64,000 nucleotides of DNA from Pseudomonadota bacterium. Lineage in GTDB: Bacteria; Chloroflexota; UBA5177. This document shows positions 25,337 to 34,179 of the stretch, piece by piece; within the stretch, counting starts at the first letter, position 1, and every line of letters begins with the position of its first letter. A model generated the notes under the pieces. It had not been told where the DNA came from and did not search any database. It saw only the letters and a list, made by a program, of their open reading frames with translations. A program made the position numbers and the translations under genes. The DNA lies in contig JAJPIP010000039.1 of the NCBI GenBank assembly GCA_021324655.1, positions 1 to 64,000 on the forward strand, read 5' to 3'.

Positions 25337-26452
25337 CTACTGATTGGCCGGCATCTCTCCCAGCGTCACCCGGAGGGTGCGGTTCGTTCCGTTGCGATTG
25401 AGGGTGACGTTAACCGTCTGACCCGGGTGAGCACGGGCCAGCGCGGTGAGCAGGTCATCGGATGAGGAAATTGTCATGCCGTTGACCCCGGTGATGACGT
25501 CGCCGGACTGGATACCGGCGCGCGCGGCGGGAGTTCCCGAGCCGACCTGGTTCACAATCGCTCCCTGGACATTGGAACCGGAGGAACCGCCGCCGGAGAA
25601 GGGACCAGAGCCGTTACCCTGGCCCGACGACCCGTCGCCGGCGGACACTCCCAGGTAGGCACGTCCCGTGTGCTGGACCTTTCCTGCCGCAATGATCTGC
25701 CTGGCCACGGTCACGACCCGGCTGCTCGGGATGGCGAATCCCACGTCCTGGGCCGGCGTCCCGTCGCCGGCACTGGTCTGGACCATCGTCGGGATGCCCA
25801 CGACGCGCCCGTCCAGGGCAACCAGTGCGCCTCCCGAGTTGCCGGGATTGATAGGTGCCGAGGTCTGGATAGCGTTGGGGAGGTAGGCGCCACTCGGCTC
25901 TTGCTCGACGCGGTTGAGCCCGCTGATGACCCCAAACGTGACACTGCTCTGGAGGCCGAGGGGGTTGCCGATAGCGAGGACCGCCTCGGCCGGGGCAGCC
26001 GATGCGGCAAAGGCTGCAGCCGGCAACCCCGTGGCATTGACATGAATGACGGCGAGATCATCGGCGGTGTCGGTCCCCTTGATGGTGGCGGCCAGGATCC
26101 GCCCGCTGTGGAGGGTGACGCGAATAGTTGACGCGCCCGAGACTACATGCGCGTTCGTCACGATATCGCCGTTGGCGTCGAAGATGACGCCTGAACCGGT
26201 ACCGTTGCCCACATTGTTGACGTAGACCACCGATCGAACCGTGCGGTTGTAGGCGTTCTGGATGGCGGTATCGATCGAGTCCGCGGTGATCGCCGGCGCG
26301 GCGGCCCTGTCCGTCGCGGCGTGCGCCGCCCGGACCTTCGTCGACTTAGCCACAACGGGCGTGCTGGAGAACAACGGGCGGACGGCGATTCCAAGTGCCG
26401 TCCCGAGCGTGATCAACCCGGCGGCGGCGACGGGAAGTGCATACCTTGGCAT
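25337..26452 (-). CDS. HtrA/DegP-type trypsin-like serine protease with PDZ domain
   Basis: About 371 residues from ATG 26452, which has AGGAGA upstream; a longer frame upstream lacks one. An N-terminal membrane anchor or signal (about 5-24) is followed by the protease domain with triad His102 (NAHVVSG), Asp132 (DDLAVIHV) and Ser206 (PGNSGGAL). A PDZ domain occupies about 275-365 (AGIQSGDVITGVNGMTI). It probably degrades misfolded proteins outside the membrane. It is divergent from an OmpR-type two-component pair, a common arrangement for envelope-stress proteases. Confidence 0.93.
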   Translation of the reverse strand: MPRYALPVAAAGLITLGTALGIAVRPLFSSTPVVAKSTKVRAAHAATDRAAAPAITADSIDTAIQNAYNRTVRSVVYVNNVGNGTGSGVIFDANGDIVTNAHVVSGASTIRVTLHSGRILAATIKGTDTADDLAVIHVNATGLPAAAFAASAAPAEAVLAIGNPLGLQSSVTFGVISGLNRVEQEPSGAYLPNAIQTSAPINPGNSGGALVALDGRVVGIPTMVQTSAGDGTPAQDVGFAIPSSRVVTVARQIIAAGKVQHTGRAYLGVSAGDGSSGQGNGSGPFSGGGSSGSNVQGAIVNQVGSGTPAARAGIQSGDVITGVNGMTISSSDDLLTALARAHPGQTVNVTLNRNGTNRTLRVTLGEMPANQ

Positions 26453-26783
26453 GGGACTACTCTCCTGTGGACTATACGGTGGCCAGTTTGGTGTGCCGTG
26501 CCGCGCGGCCGGCCGCGGCCCGGATCCTTCCAGGGAGGTCATGGACCGTGTCTACCATGAACATTCCCGGCTCGTTCGCTTGCAAACGGTCGGTCCACCG
26601 GCGTGGCTCCGCCACCGGGACCTGTAAGCGACGTGTCATAGAGAAAACCTCCAGCAGCATGAATGCAGCTTTGCTTTGAGCATGCCGGTGCCACTTGAGA
26701 ACTGCGTGGGACCAAGATGAGAAAACGCTTAGTGCGGCGCCGGGCGCGTCCAGCGCCGAGCCTGAGCTGATCGGCCCCGCGAT

Positions 26784-26816
26784 TCCCATCTGACTCTCAT
26801 CCGGCTTTCATACAGT
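26784..26816 (+). promoter_or_regulatory. Three tandem 11-base repeats, candidate OmpR-family operator
   Basis: TCCCATCTGAC, TCTCATCCGGC and TTTCATACAGT follow each other without a gap, each with CAT at the same position. Tandem 11-base direct repeats are the binding pattern of OmpR/PhoB-type regulators, and the array ends 26 bases before the start of such a regulator (26843). Autoregulation, with possible control of the divergent protease gene, is the simplest reading. Confidence 0.6.
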
Positions 26817-26842
26817 GACCTTAGAAGACGGGAACGATACCG

Positions 26843-27517
26843 ATGCACATCCTTGTTGTCGAAGACGAAAAGCGTCTGGCGATGCTGCTCCGACGCGTTC
26901 TGCTGGAAGAGCGCCACACGGTCGACATGGCCAACGATGGGAACAAAGGCTATGAGCTGGCGGCGAGCGGCACCTACGACCTCGTCATACTGGACATCAT
27001 GTTGCCGGGCATGGACGGTATCGCCATCTGCCGTGAGATGCGTGATGACGGGGTCGAGACGCCTGTCCTTATGTTGACGGCGCGCAGCGCGATCGAAGAT
27101 CGGGTCGCCGGCTTGAATGTCGGCGCCGACGATTACCTTGTCAAGCCGTTCGCCATGGAGGAGTTGCTGGCCCGTGTCAACGCGCTGCTCCGCCGGCGCG
27201 ACCGCGGCCTCGAGGTGTCACCGGAACTCCACGTGGGAGATCTCGCCCTCGATCTCGTGCGGCATGAGGTCCGCCGCGGTGGGCGCATCATCGAGCTAAC
27301 CGCGAAAGAGTTCGCCCTCCTCGAGTTCCTCATGCGCCATCCGGGACAGGTTCTCACCCGCACGCAGATCACCGACCACGTCTGGCGCTATGACCTGGAG
27401 TCGCTCTCGAACGTCGTGGACACCTACATTCACTACCTGCGAGACAAGGTGGATCGCGGCTTTCCGCGCCGGCTGATTCGCACCGTACGCGGGGTCGGAT
27501 ACAAGATCGAGGCGTAG
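26843..27517 (+). CDS. OmpR/PhoB-type response regulator
   Basis: A 224-residue regulator starting MHILVVEDEKRLAMLL. The receiver has Asp51 in VILDIMLPGMDG, a Thr in MLTARS and the Lys in VKPFAMEELL. The C-terminal winged helix contains ELTAKEFALLEFLMRHPGQVLTR and the wing RGVGYKIEA. It is followed after two bases by its kinase. Tandem repeats upstream suggest autoregulation. Confidence 0.96.
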   Translation: MHILVVEDEKRLAMLLRRVLLEERHTVDMANDGNKGYELAASGTYDLVILDIMLPGMDGIAICREMRDDGVETPVLMLTARSAIEDRVAGLNVGADDYLVKPFAMEELLARVNALLRRRDRGLEVSPELHVGDLALDLVRHEVRRGGRIIELTAKEFALLEFLMRHPGQVLTRTQITDHVWRYDLESLSNVVDTYIHYLRDKVDRGFPRRLIRTVRGVGYKIEA

Positions 27518-27519
27518 CC

Positions 27520-28917
27520 ATGCTGCGCGATGCGATTGACCGAGCCGTGGAACCAGCTCGTCGAGTGCGCTATCTACTGCCGCGGTCCACGGATCCGACC
27601 GGACGCATGTTCAGCACGATCCGGCGGCGCCTGACCCTCTGGTATATCGGCATACTGGCAGCGGCACTGGTGTTCTTCGGGGTGGTCCTGTACCTCACAG
27701 CGAATGCCGCGCTGCTGAATCCCATCCACAGGCAAGCGCAGGATGATATCGGCACCATGGCCCATAGCTGGCAGGTTTTGCCCGGAACGGCCTGCCTGGT
27801 CGATCCACATGAGATCAGCAGCCCCTTATGGGCCTGCTACAACTCGCACGGGCAGCTCGTCAACGCCGGCCGCCTGGACCAGTACGCACCGCCTTTCGTT
27901 GGCCCATCCGCCGCGGATCAGGCCCTCGCGGCCGGTTCGTCCTCTGACACGATCGGCGGTGGACCATTCGGCACCATCGAACGGACAGCGGTCCGGGTAT
28001 CGGCCAACGGGCAGGTGCTGGGGATCGTTCAGGTAGGCGTTCCGGTTGGACCACAGCTGACCGTCCTGCACGAATTACTGACATACCTTCTCGCCATCGG
28101 CGGTGCTGCCCTGTTCCTGGCGGCCGTCGGCGGCCTGTTTCTGTCCGCCATCGCCCTCCATCCGGCGCGGCTCGCCTACCGGCGGCAGCGCGAGTTCGTT
28201 GCCGACGCCGCACACGAGTTGCGGACCCCGCTCTCTCTCTTGCACGCCGACGCCGACGTGCTGCTGCGAGGCCGGTCACGGCTGGATCCCGGCGATGTCG
28301 AGCTTGTCGAGGACATGGTGACCGAGACGAACCATCTCACCGCGCTTGCCAATCATCTGCTCGATCTGGCGCGCCTCGACGTCGGACAGATGCCGCTCGA
28401 GCAGGATGTCATCGACCTGGCTGCGCTGGCGATGGAATTGACCCGACGTGCCGGGCCGCTCGCGGCAGAGAAGGGCGTCAGCCTTCACGTCGACGCACCG
28501 CATCCGATCCTGGTCATCGGCGACCGCCTCTTGATTGAGGAAGCGGCGCTTGTTCTCCTGGACAACGCCATCAAGTACAACCATGAGGGCGGAGACGTGC
28601 ACGTTCGCGCCCGGCGAGCCGACGATCGGGCCCACTTTGAGGTCCGTGATACCGGAATCGGAGTGAGTGCCGAGAATCTCCCGCACCTCGGTGAGCGGTT
28701 CTTCCGCGTGGACAAAGCCCGGTCACGTCAGGCGGGCGGAGCCGGGCTGGGCATCTCGATTGCCAGGACGATCGCCGAGCGCCATGGAGGGCGGCTGCGG
28801 CTGGCCAGTGCACTGGGTGAGGGTACAGAAGCCGCGCTGACTCTCCCCGCTGCCGGGGGAGGAGCCGTGCCGGCAACGGATGCTGTGGCGTCCGCCGGAC
28901 CCGCGCCCACGCCATAG
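27520..28917 (+). CDS. Membrane sensor histidine kinase
   Basis: A 465-residue kinase (an internal ATG at 27607 would remove the first 29 residues). Two membrane helices (about 42-64 and 188-212) flank an extracytoplasmic sensor domain of about 120 residues. The HisKA domain has the phospho-accepting His in VADAAHELRTPLSLLHAD, and the HATPase domain has LDNAIKYNHEGG and GAGLGISIARTIAERHGG. The C-terminus is Ala/Pro-rich. It is the partner of the regulator at 26843. Confidence 0.94.
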   Translation: MLRDAIDRAVEPARRVRYLLPRSTDPTGRMFSTIRRRLTLWYIGILAAALVFFGVVLYLTANAALLNPIHRQAQDDIGTMAHSWQVLPGTACLVDPHEISSPLWACYNSHGQLVNAGRLDQYAPPFVGPSAADQALAAGSSSDTIGGGPFGTIERTAVRVSANGQVLGIVQVGVPVGPQLTVLHELLTYLLAIGGAALFLAAVGGLFLSAIALHPARLAYRRQREFVADAAHELRTPLSLLHADADVLLRGRSRLDPGDVELVEDMVTETNHLTALANHLLDLARLDVGQMPLEQDVIDLAALAMELTRRAGPLAAEKGVSLHVDAPHPILVIGDRLLIEEAALVLLDNAIKYNHEGGDVHVRARRADDRAHFEVRDTGIGVSAENLPHLGERFFRVDKARSRQAGGAGLGISIARTIAERHGGRLRLASALGEGTEAALTLPAAGGGAVPATDAVASAGPAPTP

Positions 28918-28937
28918 ACGAGAGAGGCGTGTCGGCC

Positions 28938-31028
28938 TCACGGACGGATCTTGAGCACCTTATTGGCCATGGCGGTGACCGAGACGAGACTGAGGGTCAC
29001 GTGGGACGTCAGGGTCCCGACCCGGTTCTTGCTCGTGAATCGGAGGTTCGCTTCCATCACCGGATTCCCCTGATACGTGCCATGCGTCAGCGTCACGGTC
29101 TTGATGACCTGCCCGTTCTCGCGGAGGCTGACCTTCCCCGTCACCCGATTGCTACCCCCCGCCAGGTACCGGACGATCAGCTGACCGGTCTCACCAAGCT
29201 TCAGGCTCGAGGTTGCGGCGAGCTTCCCGTTGACTTTGTGGAGCAGCAGCACTTTCCTGATGGTGACGGACGGAGTGGGAGCCGGCGTCGGCGTGGATGT
29301 CGACCCCCCGAGCGCTCTCACGCCGTTCACGAATCCCACGCCATCCATCGAGCCCCAACCGGTCGCAAAGTCCCAACCTGCCGTCGCCGGATAGTAGAGA
29401 TTATCGCCGGTTGTCACGTCGTGGAACGGCGAGGGCGAGAGCGAGGACGCATGCTGTCCGAGGAGGTAGACCGTGGGATTGAGGAATCCGAGCCGGTGCC
29501 CGACAGCCTGGTTGACGATAGCGGCGAAGCCGGCCCAGAGCGGAGCCGAGATGCTGGTCCCTCCTCCCACCGTCCAACCGGTTCCATGACGGGACAGGAC
29601 CGTGTAGAGCAGCAGACCCGTGTTGGGGTCGGCATCGGCCGAGACATCAGGCATCTGGCGCCGGCCGTTAGTGTATTGATTGTCCACGCCGGGCCCGGTC
29701 TGCCAGCTCGGTCGAGCGAACGCGCCGCTGAGTCCGCCGCCGCTGCCGGCCGGCCCTTGATTGGATGAGCTGATCGACCACGCCGACTCGCTCTGGTACG
29801 CCGTCCCATTGGCGTCAAGCGAGGTACCGCCCACACCCGTGACATACGGATCAGATGCGGGATAGTCGACGCTCAGCGCCGTGTTGTTGGAGTCAACCGA
29901 GGAGTCGTCGTAGGCCCCGGAATCTCCAGAGGCGGCAAACCACGCCTGTCCCTGGGCCGCGGCCTCCTGGAGGATTTGATGGAACGCGTACAGGTCCGAG
30001 TCGGGGATCTGATCCTCGGGCGAGCCCCAGCTTGTCGTGACGATCTGCGCCTTGTCGTCGGTGACGATCCGGTTGTACAGATCAATGGCGCTCTGGTTCG
30101 ACTGCTCGTTGGGCGCCTCGTAGACGATGACTTTCGCGCCCGGAGCCATCCCCTCCGTGGTCTCGATGTCGGCCTCCGTCTCGTTCTGCCCGTTTGCCGC
30201 TCCGGTTCGGGCCGTGCCGTCTACCGACACCCTGGAGATCGCATTCGACAGGCCGTAGCGCTTATCGAAGGTCGAGACATCTCCCGGGGAATAGCCGGCA
30301 AACGTGGCAATGCCGATGGTCTGGCCGGCTCCCGTGTCTCCTGCGGCGCGCAGGGGCGCGACGTCGTAGATCGCCGCCAGATCGGCCGGCGAGTAGGACT
30401 GCAACGAGGCCTGAAGAAGTCCGGGTGCCGGCTCCTCAGGAGCGGAGTTTGTCAGCCCCGAGATCGACACAATGCTGGAAGCGATCCCGGCGGGAACGGC
30501 CGCGGCACCGGCATTCGCGAAGAAGGTGCGTGCGCCCAGGCGATAGGTGAAGAGCTGTGTGCCAAACGACCGCTGGATCCGCGTCACTGTGCCGCGGGCC
30601 CGAATCTGCATTCCATTGGCCGAGACTCCGACGACGCGGAGTCCTTGACTCTGCAGCCAGCTCGCGACCTCCCGGCGAGCTGCCGGACTCGGCGCGTACC
30701 GCGCCGCGAACTGTACCGGAGTCAAAAAGTGATGGTACAGGGACGAACCTGGATCGTAGACCGCAGCCAGGAATGTCTGCAACGCCGTGAGATTCCTCAC
30801 GCGAAGCGTGACGGTAACGGTCATCTGTCGGGTCGGACTCAGTCGACCCAGCCGCCGCGCGCGGCCCAGGTCGGGAACACGAGTCCCGGCGAGCGGGATG
30901 CCCGCCACTGACGTGGGAGACGGCCGCGAGCCGGCCAGAGCGGTCACCGGAAGCAGACTGGCCGCGAGTAGCGCTGCAGTCCCCATCCGGGCGGCGGCAC
31001 GGAAAATCCGAGGGGCACGCTGGATCAT
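28938..31028 (-). CDS. Sedolisin (peptidase S53) pro-enzyme
   Basis: A 696-residue secreted acid protease. A signal peptide (about 1-32) precedes the activation propeptide (about 65-200, with the SSLYHHFLTPVQFAARYAPS signature) and the catalytic domain. All key residues are visible: Glu283 and Asp287 four apart, Asp369 in the oxyanion segment ASGDSGA, and Ser492 in GGTSISAPLW, with a Ca-binding C-terminal region (FHDVTTGDN). About 120 further residues form a beta-rich extension after a Thr/Pro linker. It probably degrades external protein at low pH. Confidence 0.94.
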   Translation of the reverse strand: MIQRAPRIFRAAARMGTAALLAASLLPVTALAGSRPSPTSVAGIPLAGTRVPDLGRARRLGRLSPTRQMTVTVTLRVRNLTALQTFLAAVYDPGSSLYHHFLTPVQFAARYAPSPAARREVASWLQSQGLRVVGVSANGMQIRARGTVTRIQRSFGTQLFTYRLGARTFFANAGAAAVPAGIASSIVSISGLTNSAPEEPAPGLLQASLQSYSPADLAAIYDVAPLRAAGDTGAGQTIGIATFAGYSPGDVSTFDKRYGLSNAISRVSVDGTARTGAANGQNETEADIETTEGMAPGAKVIVYEAPNEQSNQSAIDLYNRIVTDDKAQIVTTSWGSPEDQIPDSDLYAFHQILQEAAAQGQAWFAASGDSGAYDDSSVDSNNTALSVDYPASDPYVTGVGGTSLDANGTAYQSESAWSISSSNQGPAGSGGGLSGAFARPSWQTGPGVDNQYTNGRRQMPDVSADADPNTGLLLYTVLSRHGTGWTVGGGTSISAPLWAGFAAIVNQAVGHRLGFLNPTVYLLGQHASSLSPSPFHDVTTGDNLYYPATAGWDFATGWGSMDGVGFVNGVRALGGSTSTPTPAPTPSVTIRKVLLLHKVNGKLAATSSLKLGETGQLIVRYLAGGSNRVTGKVSLRENGQVIKTVTLTHGTYQGNPVMEANLRFTSKNRVGTLTSHVTLSLVSVTAMANKVLKIRP

Positions 31029-31202
31029 GACGCTGGGAACCTTCCAGGCGGCGCGGAGAAGTGGGGAAACACCGCCATGCTCTTAACGTACGAAAAAAGG
31101 ATGACCGGACGGTGACAGGACGGTGTGAACTTTCTCATGAGAAGCGCATGTTCACGCGGACCGAAACGTGCACTGCGATCGGCGGAGTAAGTCCCGGACC
31201 CA

Positions 31203-32282
31203 ATGGCGTTGCCGGAAAGACAGCCACCAGCGGATGGGCCACACGCGCGTCGTCAGGACGCGCCGGTCTGGCGATCGGCCGCTATTGCTGCCCTGGCGCT
31301 CGCTCTGGCCCTGGGATCTCTGGCAATCATCTGGTTCCTCGCGACCCCGCTCGCCATCTTCTTCGTGGCGATCGTCATCGCCGAGGCCCTCACGCCGGTT
31401 GTGCGGCGCGTTGAGCGGTGGATGCCGCGTCCGGTGGGCGTCGTGGCCATCTTCCTTCTGCTCGGGCTCATCCTGGCGGGCCTGTTTCTCCTCATCATTC
31501 CGCCCTTGGTGGTCCAGACCCAGCAGGCCATCAAAGATCTGCCGCAGCTCCTCACGAAGGTTGGCGACCTCGTCAACCGGCTGGCACCGGGTGAGGGGAC
31601 GCGTCTCGTGCACTCCCTCGAAGCAAACGCGCCGACGTACCTCCATGCCGCCGCTGCGCCGCCCCTGTCAGCCCTCGCGGCGCTCGCCGTCTTCGTCCAG
31701 ATCATGTTCCTGGCGGCGTACTGGCTGATCGCCACGCCCGGACTCTACCGCTTCGCCCTCTCGCTGTTTCCACCGCGGCAACAACAGTACGCGCGCGAGG
31801 TGTTCCGTGAGATGGGAGAAGCGATGGGAGGGTATGTGCGGGGGACGGTGCTGGATGCCGCCATCGTGGCGGCCATCACGTACGTGTTCCTCCTCCTGAT
31901 GGGAGTCAGGTACCCGCTGGTCCTTGCCCTACTCGCTTTCCTTGGGGAATTTGTCCCGCTGATCGGGCCGACAGTTGCGGAGATTCCGGCAGCGGGATTG
32001 GCCCTCCTCCTCTCTCCGATCCACGCGATCATCGTCGTCGTGTTCTACACGGTCCTGCAGCAAGTGGACGGCAATGTGATCCTGCCGCTCATCCTGAGGA
32101 GTCAGGCGAAGATCTCACCGCTCCTGGTGACGGCTGCGGTGTTTACCGGGGCATGGGTCGCCGGCATCGTCGGCGCGTTAGTCGCTATCCCGCTGGCGGC
32201 CACGCTGAAAGTGATCGCCGTCCGGGTAGTCGCCCCGGCGATCCGCCACTGGTCGGGGGCCGCCGAGCCGGAACGGGGGTAG
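31203..32282 (+). CDS. AI-2E family transporter
   Basis: A 359-residue membrane protein with about seven to eight helices. The layout is that of the AI-2E/PerM family: paired N-terminal helices, a long amphipathic middle region (QQAIKDLPQLLTKVGDLVNRL) and the conserved C-terminal segment with LGEFVPLIGPTVAEIPA and QQVDGNVILPLILRSQ. Members export signals, ions or other solutes; the substrate cannot be inferred. It is divergent from the sedolisin gene. Confidence 0.9.
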   Translation: MALPERQPPADGPHARRQDAPVWRSAAIAALALALALGSLAIIWFLATPLAIFFVAIVIAEALTPVVRRVERWMPRPVGVVAIFLLLGLILAGLFLLIIPPLVVQTQQAIKDLPQLLTKVGDLVNRLAPGEGTRLVHSLEANAPTYLHAAAAPPLSALAALAVFVQIMFLAAYWLIATPGLYRFALSLFPPRQQQYAREVFREMGEAMGGYVRGTVLDAAIVAAITYVFLLLMGVRYPLVLALLAFLGEFVPLIGPTVAEIPAAGLALLLSPIHAIIVVVFYTVLQQVDGNVILPLILRSQAKISPLLVTAAVFTGAWVAGIVGALVAIPLAATLKVIAVRVVAPAIRHWSGAAEPERG

Positions 32283-32430
32283 CGCCGGAGCCGGGCAAGA
32301 CGTCCGGGACGCCCATCAGGAACTCATTCTGGACGACAAATCCTGATATGCTGTCACTGTCGTCGACTTTGGCATACAAAGGCCCGGGAGTCCGCCGCGC
32401 GACGGACCCGTGGCCCCGGAAGGGTCGGTG

Positions 32431-34062
32431 GTGCACGAGGCGGGACCACGCGAACTCGAGAGGCTATTTCACCAGGGCGTGTTATCACGCCGCCAGCTTC
32501 TGCAAGGCCTCGTCACCATCGGTCTGAGCGCGGCGAGCATCGAGATCCTTTTCGGCTCCGAGACGGGAACAGTCGAGGCACAAGTCCCACGTCCCCGCTA
32601 TCTCGTCCTGATCGTGCTGGACGGCTTTCGCCCTGACTACTTGCAGCTCGCCGAGATGCCCGCGTATCGAGCGCTGGCGGCGGCCGGCACGGTGTACGAG
32701 CGGGCGTGGGTCGGTCAGCTGGAGAGTGAGACCCCGGTCGGGCATGCCACGCTCAGCACCGGCGCTCTCCCTCGCAATCATGGAATCATCGGGTTCGAGT
32801 GGCGTGACCCCGCAAGCCTTCTCGAGGTCAAGGACGGGTGGGAGCAGGGCGCGGCGCTGGGCCAGGTAGGTCGGGATCTCGCGGCACACCATGTCACCTC
32901 CATTCCGGAGGCCGTCAAACGTGCCAATCCCGGCGCTGTCGTGGTGAGCCTGTCGTCCGAAAAGGTCTACGCCGCCGACGCTATGTCCGCGCGCGCCGCC
33001 GACTACGTCCTGTACCACCAGTTCAGCGGTAACCGGTTGTCGCCGGCTGCCCTCCCGGGACAATCTCCCGACGTCGACTTCTTCGCAGGCAAGCACCTCA
33101 CCCTGCCACTGCCACTGGCGCACTTCACCGACTGGGACTATCTCTCGTCGCAACTCGCCCTCGCCGCCCTCGCGCGCTATCGCCCCGAGGTCCTGATGGT
33201 CAATCTCCCCGGCAGTGACGTGTACGGTCACAAGTACGGCGGCCCAAACAGTCCCGGCATCATGACCCATGTCGTGGCAGGCCAGGATCGGGCGATCGGC
33301 CGCATCGTTCGGGCCTACCAGAGCGCCGGCATCTATGATCAGACGCTCTTCGTCGTCACGGCTGACCACGCGATGGTCCCCAACACGCATGCGGTCGGTC
33401 CTGACCAGATCGGAGCCGCCGTTCGGCAGGCCGGAGCACGCGTGCAGTTCCACACGGGTGGGAGCGGGAAGTACATCTACCTGCAGCCGCCCTTCCGGAC
33501 GCGAGCGAAAGAGGTGGCGCAGGCAGTCGCAAAGATTCCGGGCGTCGTCGCCGGCTACTATCGCACTGCGTCCGGCGACTACGTCCTGGCCGCCGGGTCG
33601 ATCCCGGCCGAATTGGACGCCGCCTACCGCGGCCTGATCGCCACGTTCACCGGCCCTACCGCGCCTGATGTGGTCGCGCCGTATCGAGAGAACACGATAG
33701 GCACTACCCTCCCGCAACTGTACGGAAATCACGGCGGGCTGAGCTGGGGCGTCCAACACGTCCCCTTGCTACTGACCGGCCCCGGCGTGCGCGCCGGGAT
33801 CCGCTCGCATGCGCCGGCGCGGCTCGTGGATGTGGCGCCGACCGTGCTGCGCTTGCTCGGTCTCACCTGGCCAGGTCTGGACGGCCTCGTCCTCGCCGAT
33901 GCTCTGGTCGATGCCAATGCGGCCGAGGTCGCGGCGCAGCGGCTGCTTACGAGATCGTTGGGTCTTCATCAGGAGGCGCTGATCGAGCGATCGCTGAGCG
34001 ACGTCGCCGGTGATCGTCAAACGCACGCCGCGCCTCCGCCCCCGATCTCCGCCCAGCCTTGA
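32431..34062 (+). CDS. Tat-exported alkaline phosphatase/phosphodiesterase family protein
   Basis: About 543 residues from GTG 32431, six bases after GGAAGGG; in-frame GTGs at 32410 and 32428 are alternatives. A Tat-type signal (SRRQLLQGLVTIGLSAAS) leads to a type I phosphodiesterase/nucleotide pyrophosphatase domain. Metal and nucleophile features are visible: LIVLDGFRPDY, the Thr-containing PVGHATLSTGALPRNHG, TADHAM and GNHGGLSW. The C-terminal segment VPLLLTGPGVRAG-x-RSHAPARLVD is shared with the protein at 62527. It is likely a periplasmic or cell-surface phosphoesterase of unknown substrate. Confidence 0.88.
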   Translation: MHEAGPRELERLFHQGVLSRRQLLQGLVTIGLSAASIEILFGSETGTVEAQVPRPRYLVLIVLDGFRPDYLQLAEMPAYRALAAAGTVYERAWVGQLESETPVGHATLSTGALPRNHGIIGFEWRDPASLLEVKDGWEQGAALGQVGRDLAAHHVTSIPEAVKRANPGAVVVSLSSEKVYAADAMSARAADYVLYHQFSGNRLSPAALPGQSPDVDFFAGKHLTLPLPLAHFTDWDYLSSQLALAALARYRPEVLMVNLPGSDVYGHKYGGPNSPGIMTHVVAGQDRAIGRIVRAYQSAGIYDQTLFVVTADHAMVPNTHAVGPDQIGAAVRQAGARVQFHTGGSGKYIYLQPPFRTRAKEVAQAVAKIPGVVAGYYRTASGDYVLAAGSIPAELDAAYRGLIATFTGPTAPDVVAPYRENTIGTTLPQLYGNHGGLSWGVQHVPLLLTGPGVRAGIRSHAPARLVDVAPTVLRLLGLTWPGLDGLVLADALVDANAAEVAAQRLLTRSLGLHQEALIERSLSDVAGDRQTHAAPPPPISAQP

Positions 34063-34118
34063 ATCGCCTCACCCTCTACGTTCGTTGGCGGAGGAGGACA
34101 GTCCTACGCGACAACAAA

Positions 34119-34150
34119 CCCGGGGCCCGCTCTTGCGAGCGGGCCCCGGG
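34119..34150 (-). terminator. Strong terminator of the ribonucleotide reductase gene
   Basis: A perfect 14-base stem (CCCGGGGCCCGCTC at 34119-34132 with its complement at 34137-34150) with a 4-base loop lies 29 bases beyond the stop of the gene at 34180. On the minus strand it is followed by TTTGTTGT. It also separates the convergent phosphodiesterase transcript. Confidence 0.85.
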
Positions 34151-34179
34151 GCGGAGACCAGGCGGTTATACGATGTAGC

